Below are positions 11,081 to 22,851 of a stretch of DNA of 64,000 nucleotides, piece after piece (positions within the stretch are counted from its first letter, which is position 1; every line of letters begins with the position of its first letter). The translations under genes were made by a program, and so were the position numbers. The DNA is from Stemphylium vesicarium (lineage: Eukaryota > Ascomycota > Dothideomycetes > Pleosporales > Pleosporaceae): NCBI GenBank assembly GCA_004380135.1, contig QXCR01000019.1, forward strand, positions 215,350 through 279,349, given 5' to 3'. Below the pieces are notes generated by a model. That model searched no databases. It worked only from the letters and a program-made list of their open reading frames with translations, and was not told where the DNA came from.

Positions 11081-11480
11081 CTAATGGTAGTAGAGGCATA
11101 CATAGGGCCCTCGGGCAATCCGATGTTCACGTGCGCTTATCTCTTCTGCAGTACTCCGGGTCGCTGGCTACTTCGCGCCATGCACCGCTTGCAACACGCC
11201 AATCTGGACATGGCGCATGCACGGCATGGAAAAGATTTCTGATACTCAAAATCGGGCCTTTGACACCATATCGCGCACTTCATTAAAGTTTGACAGAAAA
11301 TGGGTGAACATGGAATAAATACCGATGGCAGCTCATTGGTCTATGACATCATGCCCCTCCTTTTAGCGCAGCACAGCGACGAAACTCAATCGTGAAGCCA
11401 CAACCCGATGACTAGGAACTAACAGTCTCTCCAACTTCGTCCTTGCCTCCTAATTTCTGACACCCGATCTACATTTCGAC
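11081..11480. other. Intergenic region
   Basis: Between the transposon remnant and the small zinc-ribbon gene. No feature seen beyond a probable promoter. Confidence 0.4.
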
Positions 11481-11736
11481 ATGGTGAAGTGCCCTGAATG
11501 CGATGCTGGGGCTGATTTGACGAAAGACGGTGCTTGGGCGCATTGCGCTTCTTGTGAGTTTATCGCCTAAACTTTCTACCCGTGACGAGCTTGAAGTAAC
11601 AATTCAATGTTAAGGCAATACAGTGTTCCAACCGGGGAAAGAGGGAAGTCATTACAAGGGTAGTGGAAGCGGATCTGGCGACAAGGAAGAAGAGAAGACG
11701 AGCGACACAAAAGATGAGAGTGTAAAGAAGGGTTAA
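11481..11736 (+). CDS. Tiny zinc-ribbon protein, 64 aa
   Basis: Two exons, 11481-11553 and 11615-11736, joined across a 61-nt GTGAGT...TTAAG intron, encode 64 residues. The first 30 residues carry two CxxC pairs, CPEC and CASC, 18 residues apart (MVKCPECDAGAD...WAHCASCNTVFQPG), a treble-clef or zinc-ribbon pattern. The rest is a Gly/Ser linker and a Lys/Glu/Asp tail. The second cysteine pair is completed exactly at the splice junction, which supports the model. It ends 242 nt before the stop of gtb3 on the other strand (convergent). Function unknown; it could bind nucleic acid or act as an adaptor. Confidence 0.6.
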
Positions 11737-11978
11737 GAACGGAGAGTCTTCGGGGAGTCACTTGGTTGGAAATGCGATGAATTGGCCAGAGACGGTCTAT
11801 AATATCATAACCCCATGCACCGCGCTGAATGGATGAAGGGATCTGCCGCACTAAACCCACAATGCAATGCAATTTGATCCAATCCCTACTTTTGGCCAAG
11901 AAGATAATGAGAAACCAACGCCATGTGATGAATTCGCTAACCTTTTCCCACCATGCATATGAATTTTCGTGTTTGACC

Positions 11979-14900
11979 TCACAAACGACCGTCGACGTTG
12001 CCGTACTCAGCAAGTTCCATCTCATTCAAATAACTCCTCGTTCTGAAGCTACTCCTTGCGCTGTCTGGACTGACCAAACTTTGCCTGACCAGAGTATCCC
12101 TTCTTGGGTCCGCCATCCCATTCTCTAGAGTAGGCTTGAAGACTCGGTTGCTTTGATGACCGCTATAATAGTATTGTGTAGGGCGTTTGCCTCTGGCGGC
12201 CGATGCTGCGGCCAAATTCGGGACCGCCGGCATTCCAGAGTAAGATCTTGTGGGACGAGCTATCGCTGGGAGCGGCCATTCTTCGCTGTCAGACTGGGCG
12301 TACTTGATCGATGAACTAGTAGAGTCTAACTGAGGGTCCCACATTTCATGCTCCCAGACTGGATCAGAATAATTGGATGAAGGACCAGATGGCTCATCGA
12401 TATATACTGAAGAGAAAGACGTAGTGGCAGACGTGCGTCTCGGAGCGAAAGGGCGTGGATGCATCATCTTTTCCATCTGTGGGTCAATCATGTGGCTTGA
12501 GGCAGTGTCGGCGACATGACGTTGTGGTATGTTTCGTCGAAGTGACAACATACGTGCGGGATTCCTGGGCGGTGGTTGTTGCTTCTCGACGTCTAGCATC
12601 TCATAGTACGATTTTCCGATCCAGAGCATTTGTTCATGTTCCCGTAGATAACGCTCACCACCAAAGGACTTTTGCACAATGTTACGTGCCATCATGCCCA
12701 GCTTCCGCCGGTGTTCGGACTTCTCATACATGCGACGGGTGATGATTTCGACATCTTTTGGTGTAGGTTTATGGGGTAGCACTGGCGCCGAGACCCCGGG
12801 CCCATCCTCGGCATATTGCGCCCATTCATCGAGCATAGCGAGAAGATTGATTTGAGCGCGAGCCATGCCGTACGCATCGTTTGGTGCGACAACTTCGCTG
12901 TACCGCTTTCCATCATCCGGATCGGTAAGGACGCGTAAAGACGCACCTACATCCGTGCATACGACTGGAGCTCCAGTCAAAGCGGCTTCTCCGAGCGCAA
13001 GTGGCAGTCCTTCCGAGACAGAAGAGTTGAGGAACAGCCAGGTGTTCGCGAGGACCATTGAAGGATCTGCAGTGCCTCGCATGGCAACATTCTGGCCAAG
13101 TCCTTTGCAAGCGAGGATTTCCTGGCATTCCGATGAATAGACTGGAGATTTGTTGAGAGCGCCATAGATGTCGAGTTTGTAGTCCTTGAAGCCCCACTCA
13201 TTGGTGATGATATCGGCAGCCAGTAGAGCTGTTTTGATGTCTTTTGCGAACCAGACGTGAGAGAGCATCGTTACTGTTGGTGTCTTTGTTTTGATCTCGG
13301 TGACTGGCGCAAATTTCGTCATGTCTGGGATGCCGTTAACGATAGGGTCGACCTTCCGGCGAAAGACGTTGCGATGCGTCAGTTGCCCTTTCGCGCTTCC
13401 GATTTCCACCTCCCATCCGGGGTTGAAGAAGTCCGCACACGGAAGGATTTGGTCCGCATGATGAAGAATGAGACACGATGTCAACTTCATCAACCCTAGT
13501 AGCGAGTTGCGGATGAAAGGGGGTAGCGTGCACATCGCCGATGAGAGGTAAAGATTTGTCTCTCGCCAAGAGATTGCGTGGTCCCAGATCTGGAGTGTAC
13601 AGTTGCGCTTCAGCTTGCAGACGATCCCATATGATGCTGAAACGCTGTGATGCGATGCTTGAAATACGTGAGGAATCTTCTCGGGTATCGGAATTGAAAA
13701 AATGAAGAGGTCTAGTATGGTTAGCTGGGCTCAACATGCGCGTGCGAGTCGTCCTTACATCTAAACCAGAGCTCCAATGCTGTATCGAAGTGTCCCAGTG
13801 TTGGTAGCTCGGTACGGAACCACTCTCCAGCCGGTTGTGCGTTTGGCATGTCGTCCGCCAGCCACAACTTCCTCCAAGTATCTTTGACCAGATCGCTAGT
13901 CCAAACTTCTTTCCAGTGACGAGAGTCCTGAAAGTACGTGTTGAGATTGACCAAAGCACGTGTAGCTTGTTTGACATCTGCCAAGGTCATGCTAGTAGCT
14001 CGCGCTCCACGGACTAGAGCAGTCAAGGTAGGAATGAAGTTGGTCTCAATGTCAACCAAAGTGGCTGCTTTGACTAGGTGGTCAACCTCGCTATCAAGTT
14101 TGTTGGTGAACATGCCATGGTTTGGGTGCATAAAGTCTAAGCCCCACAGCGGAATGACTTTGAGGGACTCCACATTTTCCTCGGTCTGGTGTTTTGGCAA
14201 CCCAAAGTCATTAGCCGACTCGACGACCATGTGCCATTTGATGGTGCGCAGGTTGTTGATGAGGTCTCGCCGACATGCCGAAACACCACCACCTTCGTTC
14301 GGCCAAGTACCAGTGTCGACAGCGATGACGTGTAGCGTGCTATCGGTATCACGTTGCAGCGCCTTCGTTCTCGTGAATATGACAGCATCTCCACCTTGAC
14401 CAAAGCTGAATAGATCGCTCATCCGAATGGCGAGGGGGGTCCACGCACTGATGTCGCTTGTAAGATCCGAGCTGGCCATAATAGCGTCTGCATGTAGCGC
14501 CAAATAGTCTTCGGCTTTGACAAGACTTCCGCGATCGCGACGTCTCCAGTAAGTTCTCAGCAGAGACTCCTTTCGGATCAGTTCCTCATCGACCCATCGG
14601 ATGACCACACCGTCAAGATCGTTGCGCTTCTTCCAAGCCTTCCAAAGCTGGGAACGAGCCCTGGAAGTCGATATCTCTTGCTGTTTTATGTTGGTCCGGA
14701 ACAGTCGGCCGAAAAAGTTGGAGGTTGCAGTTTTGAATGAGAGCAAAGGGTTTTCATCAGCGAAGGTGCAGCGGGAAGGCTTCTTCAGTACACCCAGCCA
14801 ATCATGACGTATCATGTCCGGTGTATCAACCGCTACGCCGTTTAGCTTCGTGGTGATGGTAGGATGGAACTTGTGGTCATAAAACCAAGAACATTCGTAC

Positions 14901-17900
14901 ACGTCGGGCCCTTGTACGAAGGTTGCTTCATGTACCCGAGGAGTCGGTATCCATCGTTCCATTTTCTGGGCGTGACGAACCGGGGGAGCGCACCAGCTCA
15001 CATTGGCGGACATGTGCGGAAGCACGAACTCGGCGCGAAGAAGTTCGTCGTCGTACTTGGCGTTCTTCCGGTAATGGTACTTGAAGCGCACAAGGTTGTT
15101 ATGGCTCGTATAACTTCCTGATTCGATATGACCCTTGTGGTTATACAAGACCTTGGCCCCTTCATCCACGCCGCTCCGGCAGATTCGGCTAAGCGGTATC
15201 CTACTTGCTTTCGCCTTGGAGATCATGACTTTTCGCTGTGATTGCTTCGTCCCATATTCGTAGAAGAACTCGTTGCTGACTACACCATTCTTGCATTCTT
15301 GTCGCAGGGTGATTCGCATCTCTTCATCGTAGTGGGCAATCCGGATATGACCCCAAGTCGGCTCATGCTCAAGGGCACCTTGGTAGAACATCAATTTGAC
15401 TCCACCAGCTTCACCGGAATGGATGAACGCTGTTTCAGTGTCTCCGTAGCTTCGTATGATCAAGCGATTCTTTTTCTGAATGATCAGACTTCCCTTGACG
15501 GTCCCTGCCAGACCTGCAATATCTTTGCGTCGATGATATAGGAAGAATGGTAGCGCTACGGACATAGCGTTCCGACTATATATCCATAAGCCAGTAAGGA
15601 TGAAGGTCGCCGGCAGTGATACAACACGTGGTACATGCGTGAGAGCACCGTTCAGCTCACGCTGGTATTCGGGATCAGCCATGCACGCAAGGACAAAAAA
15701 CTTCACCCAGGTTCCGGCAGAATGATACACATAGGCGATGGGAAGGCGAACGTATTCGGTGAACAAGCTAAAGACCGATATCGCAGAACGGTTGAGCACC
15801 GGGTAGTATGCCCTCTGGATGTCTGCCGTCATTTGCCGGTATTCCTTATTGGATAGAGCTTGGTCACCCCGGTTCTTGAAAAAGCTGTATCTGGTCGCCG
15901 CCAAGTATGCGCCAAGGTCATATCGTGCGATGGATGAGAGAATCGTACAAGACTCTTCCACGGCGACGTTCGCATGGATCCATGCCATCTCCGTATTCGT
16001 GTAAGGTGCTCGGATACCAACACACCGTCTAAGAAATAGGCGGCGAATTTCTAGTGGTAGATCATCCCATTGTGTTTCGCAGTCGACTCCAAGGCACAGA
16101 TGACGCAAAAGCTCATTGCGACAGGATTTTCCGAATGCCAGTGCATCTGGCCCAACAGCCGAAGCCGGCATCGAGCGTCTGCTACATTCTGAAATGACAT
16201 ATGAGCTACTGTCAGTTTCCCGACAGGCAAGCATAGACTCCGCAACCTGGGCGTGATGATGAGGCACCTCGAACATGGCTTCCATACAGGCATGTAACAG
16301 AGTTTCGGCGATAGCTGTGCAATTGCTGCTAATATTGGTGTGCCCGTAGCCAGGGCCCTTTGCATCAGAAGCCATGTATAGCGTCAAATGCCCTCCCGAA
16401 AGGTGGGAGATGGCACGAAGATCACCATTGAGGTTGGCCACAGTCTGGAGCGGGACGATGAAGAGCGTGATGCGGTCACTCTGCCAGGCCGAGACCATGC
16501 GCTGGATCAGGAATGGCATGGTAGGAAACGCTTGCATTGCAAGCCTGGCAAGATTTTCGTGGGTGCATGACAACAATAGCGCAGTGATCTGATCACCGGG
16601 CTGGCCAGTTGAATGAACGCGGTACCGATTCTCTTTCGGGGCCACTCGGATCATGTTGCAATACGCACGGAGCTCGCTCTGACTGTATTCCGCGTCGCTA
16701 AAACCGCTGTTGTAGGCATGGAACTTCTCGTCCACTGATAGCTGAATCTTGCGCTCACGAAGTCCAACGATGGCATCATCTGCCTTGCTGGAACTGAATC
16801 GTTTTGGCAGTGATTCTGATATCCACGTACGAAGGTCGAGAGCTTCTGGCATACCTAGTTTAGCAGTTCGGAATGAGAGTAGAGCTGCGGTCCAAGTTGA
16901 TGCGGCAAGCGCAATGATCCTAGCATACAGGAAGTCGGGGAAGATTTCCATGAGTATGTTGCCCGAGATCAAGCCGACAGCCACAGCTGCCAGCAATGGC
17001 ATGAGCGCATGCGGACCGGAGAAGATTTTGTTGTACTGGTACAGCAACAACCCGCTGTAGGCGCCAACGTAACTTAAAAACATCACCAGCCCGGTCGATG
17101 AGCCGTTGAAGATCCAAATGAGGGCTGTACAGAGAGCAAGCGCCCACACATGCACTCCAATGAAGTGGCACAAGGTATTGAAGTACAGATGACGTCTGAA
17201 CTTCAGGTCGTTGGCCTTGGCCTGCTTGATCTGATGAGTGTTTTCGATTGAAACGGGCGACATCTGCTCCGAAAGGGTGTGCAGATGCTGAGCCTTGTAG
17301 TCGAGTAGTACAGCCCCGATAAGGTAGTACGCGAGTCCAAATCCGACCGATAAACGAAGCGTTGAATCCATTTCAGCGCCTAATCCGACAAGCTGACCGC
17401 CATGCACAAGGTCCAGCCATCGGTCCATGAGAGCGACTAAAAAGTAGAGAATACCACAGTAGATCTCATCACCAGCTGTTCGCCAATGAATAAAAGAGTT
17501 ATGCAAGCGAATGCCCTTTTGTGACTGTTGCATACTCTCGAGTGCGACCTGCGTTTCGAGGTTCCAGGTAGAACTATAAGGAATTGGTCGTTTGGTCTCC
17601 GTAATACGGGCATACCAGTCAAGTAGAAAGAGTGTCGAGTCCCAGCAGTCGGATAGTTGTTTGATGAAGGTATCGTTGGTGGATTTCTGCCAAAACGAAC
17701 GCTCCTTTTCTTTCAGCACTGCCTTGTAGAGAGCGTCACGGCACAGTGCAAGGATAGCTGGTTCGCTCATATTGTGGAAAATGTCTGGCTCAGCAAGAGA
17801 GACTTCGGAAGAGGGATGAACGGAGTCGGCGGTGACGGACGATGTGTTAGGCTCTTTGTCTCGGCTTTTCGCGTCGAGAACGGCTTTCTCGCGCTCCATT

Positions 17901-20900
17901 TCCAAGCATGCCTTCATATACCAGTCCTTCACGTCGGCATCGTTGAGTGTCTTGATGTTGTGATACCAAGTTACCCATTGAGTCGCCACGCGTCTGGTGC
18001 CAAGAACCAACAGGGTGATGAAGACATATAGCACCCCTAGATAGACGTAGACATCCCACCCCTCGACCCCAACGAAGATAGTTAGGATGGGTGAGATGGT
18101 CAATGTTGGAATGACCATGATAATGATTCTGCGCCCATTGAGGAAAGTGGAGCCTGGAACTTGGTATGTGGATAACACCGCCAGGACAGTCAGGTAGGTG
18201 GTGAGTCCAAGGAGGTAGAAGAAGAAAACCGCAGCGTGTCCAGGGCCTGAAACAGCCGAGATAACGATGAACCCGAGAAGACATCCAGCAAGGGTGAAGG
18301 CTAGCCCACCAACTAAGCGTGTAAGGACGAACATGTTTGCCGCCGAGAATGCCATCGAAATGAGATAATACGTGCCGCCAATGGAGATCCAGGTTCCGAT
18401 CGCACCAGAAAGAAGTAGCGAGCACATCAGCGCCAGCGTAGCATAGTATCGCTCGTCCGGAGACATCTTGACGCTCAGGTAAAGACCGTGGCCTGTGGTG
18501 GACAGCAGTACGATATCTAGTTTGATTAGCCTTGTCAACACCTGAAGTCGCACCCTTATACTTACCAACAAGAGCCGGGATGGCGAAGACGCTAAGGAAC
18601 GTGAAGCGGCGGTAAGCAGGCATGACGGATGGCTTCTGCTCTGGATCAATGTCGGTCTGGGCTGCCGCATAAGCAGAAGCAAATGATGGCGCGTTGAAAA
18701 TCCACATGGGAGGCTGATGATCTTCTTGGTTGTAATAGGTCCTGTGTTTGTCCGACAAAAGGATGCCCATGTCGCTCGGTTTGATGTCAAAGTATGCCTC
18801 ACATCGAGATCCGAGCGCAAAAAGCTCTGCAAAAGCCGCGCTTTGATCAGAATACTGGTTGAAGAGCGGATTCCGATCCGACACCTCAATGTAGACTTCG
18901 TCAAACCCAGCTTTCCTCGCCGCACAAAAGACACAAAAGAGGATAAAATCAGCCGCTGAATCGAGGCACCCCCGATCGGTGATGTTGATGATGGCCGAAG
19001 TGATAGTGTCCAGCTTTTGACGATCTCGTGACCACAGTATGTTGCCGAAGACTTCGGCAATGTGTCGGAACAACTGCAACGCGTCACCCTCGTCGAGCGT
19101 TGGCACCCGTGAAAGTTGATACCACTTGAGCTTGGCGCTCACTAATTGTTCATCGGTGATGCGGTTGGCGATGTAATCCACATTACTCAGCTTCTTCAAC
19201 TGATGATATGTGGGTACATCAATGAGCAGCTCTTTGCACCGCTCGCGAAGAGCGGGGAGTAGAGAGCAGTCTTCGTCCCATTCCGAATGCTGGATGTGCT
19301 GCAGGAAAAAAAGGAGATCCGAAGACGAAAGAAGATCTAAGTCTTGATGTAGCCTTGCTGATAGACGTTCTGGTGAGAATGATCCAGCTTCGAATTCGGT
19401 CAGACCATGCTCGGCAAGAAAGCAGTGATATCTGGAGAATCCCAGCATGCTCAGGTGGGTGTGAAGAAGGACTGATTTAACATCCTGCACAGACTTGGAG
19501 ATGTACATAATGATAGCCTTAGTCCTGGATTCTACTTCCCAAACTCCCCAGAATGAAGCACCGTTCGGCGTATGGAAACCTGAATCGAGGGCAGAATACA
19601 CCTGCAATTGGTACGAGTCGGTGGCGTCGTCGTTGCTGAGTCGTAATGCATCCACAAGAACAGAGATGGCATCCCTCATACTCGGTACAAGATCCAGAAA
19701 ATGGCTGCTGCTGAGGGCGAAACTACTGAGTGTTTCAGCAGTGGCATGAAGCTGCTGTGCCGGAAGCCGATTAAGTAACTTCAGCTCTCTCAAGCGCTGT
19801 TGTGATGCTAGGACGCGATCGAAATCCGCCTTGGTAGCGTCGAGGCCAATCGGAAAGCACCCCAGTGATGCATATAGCAACCCGTCGGGCGAACAAGAGA
19901 GCGCGTTGTTCGGATGCTTTTCCACGGCCATGGTCCAGTCCAGTCCCAAATATGTCGGCGATGAAGGCTCGTGGGGAATCAATACCCCGTTTTGATCAAC
20001 TTCGGGGTATTCGACGGTAAGTGTAAGCGTGCTGGAGGCATCATCGTCGGGCTGGTCTCCATCCAGACCGGCAAGCGTTTCTGCCAACAAGGGAAATACG
20101 GTTTGCAATGGTAGATAGTCGTCGATGATGCTGGAAAATCCAGGCGAAAGCTGCTCACGATCAGTACGACAATCTTTGGGGTTGGTTAGATGAACTCACC
20201 ACGCGGGCGGCTCGGTACCTCTCATGACCTTCCATGACCCTTCGATCCTTCAGCCACTGGAAAGCCGCCAGAGGCTCTTCGCAAGAGTTGACATCATGTA
20301 TACATGTCAAAGCCCGCTGTCGTGGGAAGTAGGGGATCGCGCCGTGATAGTTGCACCACGTGTGTGCTCTTCTGACAACAGCATGGGATAACTCGGCGTC
20401 GTCGTTGATTGCATCCCACATCATCGTTACAAAAGAACGTTGACAAGCCTGCGAGACAAACGCCTTTGTCGTCGTCTTCATCTTGTCCATGTCGAAGAAG
20501 TCTCGACGCTCACCGTTTGATTTGATGGTACCATTCCGAACGACCATGCCTGCGAAGAGCGTGAGATCAAGCTTTCTAACACCATCCAAGAAATCCGGGG
20601 CCCCAATCTCTAGGTAAACATCCAGGCCATATGCAGAAAGAAGCTTCGTCAGACCGTTCAGCAGAGGGGTCGAAATGCGGTCTCGCCATCCGGCAACCAG
20701 AACACCCGTGAAATATCGCTTTTGATTTGGCTTTCGCAGAGTCTGTTGGAGGGTCCAAGAGAGTGCGTAGGCCGCCCGCGACATGTCCAACTCAGTATCC
20801 ATAGCAGCAAAGGTGATGATGTGGGCTAGATCAAGCCGCGCAATGATGTGAGGTCCTATAGGAACGAGGTCATCGCTGACAGCCTCCATCACCCCAGTCT

Positions 20901-21320
20901 GTCGATAATCCAGTATCACGGCCTCCCATTGCGACAATATTTGTGCCTCTCCCTGTGTGACTGGAGCACTCAGTACGCCAAGATATACGCCAAATGACGA
21001 TGGTTTCGGAGGGAAAGTGTGGGTTTTACGGATGACGCTGGGACTGTGCGATAGGAGATGAATGCGCTCTTGTACGGATCGTGGTAGACTACATTCATCG
21101 TCGACGTTCTGTCAAGTTTGTAAGCACTGAGTTTTGCTACATGCGCGACTTATCTTACTTTCAATAATGCCCGGATCGAACGGTAAGAAGTCCAGAGGAA
21201 AGCAACGAGTCCGACAAAGCCGCTAGCACTGATGATGGCGATGAGAGTCCATTCCCACCACTCGTGTACCAATATGCCTCCACCGAACGCTTCAATACCC
21301 AGTATATCCGGTTGGGGCAT
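11979..21320 (-). CDS. gtb3: Gtb3: giant membrane glycosyltransferase (GT4, PelF-like) of GAG synthesis
   Basis: Five exons (21320-21159, 21108-20200, about 20150-18566, 18516-13759, 13711-11979) give about 3,048 aa; the start of exon 3 could be 20153 instead. The N-terminus has one membrane span (WTLIAIISASGFVGLVAFLW). A soluble domain of about 800 residues follows, then two groups of membrane spans (about residues 880-1080 and 1240-1500) and further hydrophilic domains. The C-terminal part is a GT4 enzyme with the PelF/DUF3492 hallmarks: glycine loop PNEGGGVSACRRDL, LWGLDFMHPNHGMFT, and the E-x7-E motif at E2705/E2713 (SEGLPLALGE). The last 190 residues are low-complexity. In Aspergillus Gtb3 is thought to polymerise UDP-Gal and UDP-GalNAc and export the GAG chain. 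Size, domains and neighbours all support this assignment. Confidence 0.93.
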
Positions 21321-22851
21321 AATTGATGCTGAGACCCGCTCCAACCCCAAGACACACAGATGTGTTAATAAGAAGGTCCTTGGACAGACTCCAGTTTCGG
21401 TATCCTTCGTATAGCAATGAACATCGATCAAGGATTACTCGTCAAAGAAAGCACGCATGTGCAGTAAATCGTGGCATAGAGAAGTACTGCCACAGTGTAG
21501 TCGAAGCAACGGGAAGAGAACGACAAGGGTGACTTTCTGAAAATGTTAGTCCGCTACCGAGAAGCAGCTGAATGATCACCGCCGGGTGCATATTACTCTT
21601 CGTGTACTTCAATCATGTGTTAGCTGTCGATCTGCCAATTGCATTAGCAAACATGGCATATAGTTAGTCGGAGCATTGTCCACCACTGCAGGGTCAGCGG
21701 AAAGCGTATCCATCCTTCGAGAATGTTACAATACGACCCTAGGCCGCCACAATGGATAGTGAAGCCGCAGTCATCAATGAACGGCTTGCAGCGCGAAGCC
21801 TTTCGGCCGGGCATTGGCAAAAGCAATGACAGGGAACGTTAGTGGTGCTTGGATGACAAGTCCCCATCTATTCCGAACAGCGAACCGCTACTACATTGAG
21901 ACTAGAGCAACGCATACAGGTCGGCGAAGGAGGGTGTTGCGGCGACGCGATGAGAGTGGTGGGAGAAGAAAGAAAGCGTGACGAGGCTGAGAGGTCAGGG
22001 TTCGGCAGGAAGCATCCGTGCACGCTAATCATGGCCCCTTCCAAGCTTCCATCCGGCACAGCTTTTAGCCTAACCGTCTCCACACTGCGACTTTAATTTC
22101 AGCCCTCATCTAATATGGCATCCGCCCCGGTCTTGTCTCCGACGCTGATGCAATGCAATGCACCTCCCGCACATGAGGTCTAGAGCAGGTATTGCTCTAG
22201 CAATATGGGCTGACCGCAGAAAAACGACGCATGCCGTGCGCAGGCATTACGAGACTCAACCGCCACATCATCTGCAATCTTCTCACTCACATCCACACAC
22301 TATTCCTTCGAGAGCTTAGGTGCCCGGGGTGTGTTAGACCCCAGTCGTGCTCATCCTCCGCGCGTAGCGGCTTCCTCCTTCGGGCTCTACATGAGTTGCA
22401 TGTACCCAGTGACCAGGTTGGCCAGAGGCGAGACAGGAAACGTGATCCTGCTTGTACTTTAAGATCGACGACGGTACATTGCTCTCACGTGGAATTATTT
22501 ATATATCCATGGCAGTTCGAGCTCGAGGATGCGGCAAATATTTCCTTTGCCAAGTAGAGGCTCCACGCCGCGCCTCGTACACACCACCTCCTGGACTGAC
22601 GCCCATGGCCTTTGGAGGCGTCGAAGTCAGCTCTATGCCGTGGCACGCCTTGAACTAGGTTGACAACATGTCGAACTTGGAGAACTATTGCTACAAAAAA
22701 GGAAAATCGATAGTCCCTAGATCATTTACTGCATCTGGACCGATATTCTCAAAGTGACCTATGAGATGGCTTCTGCCGAGACTTCTTTATTAAGGTGTCT
22801 AGGTTCCTCACAAAAAATCTCTATCTTCACGCTGTTCACTTCGGTCTTATC
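21321..22851. promoter_or_regulatory. Divergent gtb3/agd3 intergenic region, 1.5 kb
   Basis: The starts of gtb3 (-) and agd3 (+) face away from each other here, so both promoters lie within it. I found no convincing long ORF and no clear StuA consensus (WCGCGWNM); an ACGCGATG near 21945 fails at the last base. A TTTATATAT element is at about 22498. Shared regulation is inferred from layout only. Confidence 0.45.

Noticed and set aside
21900..22000. Possible StuA site (ACGCGATG near 21945)
   Set aside because: It fails the last position of the WCGCGWNM consensus, and such short matches occur by chance.
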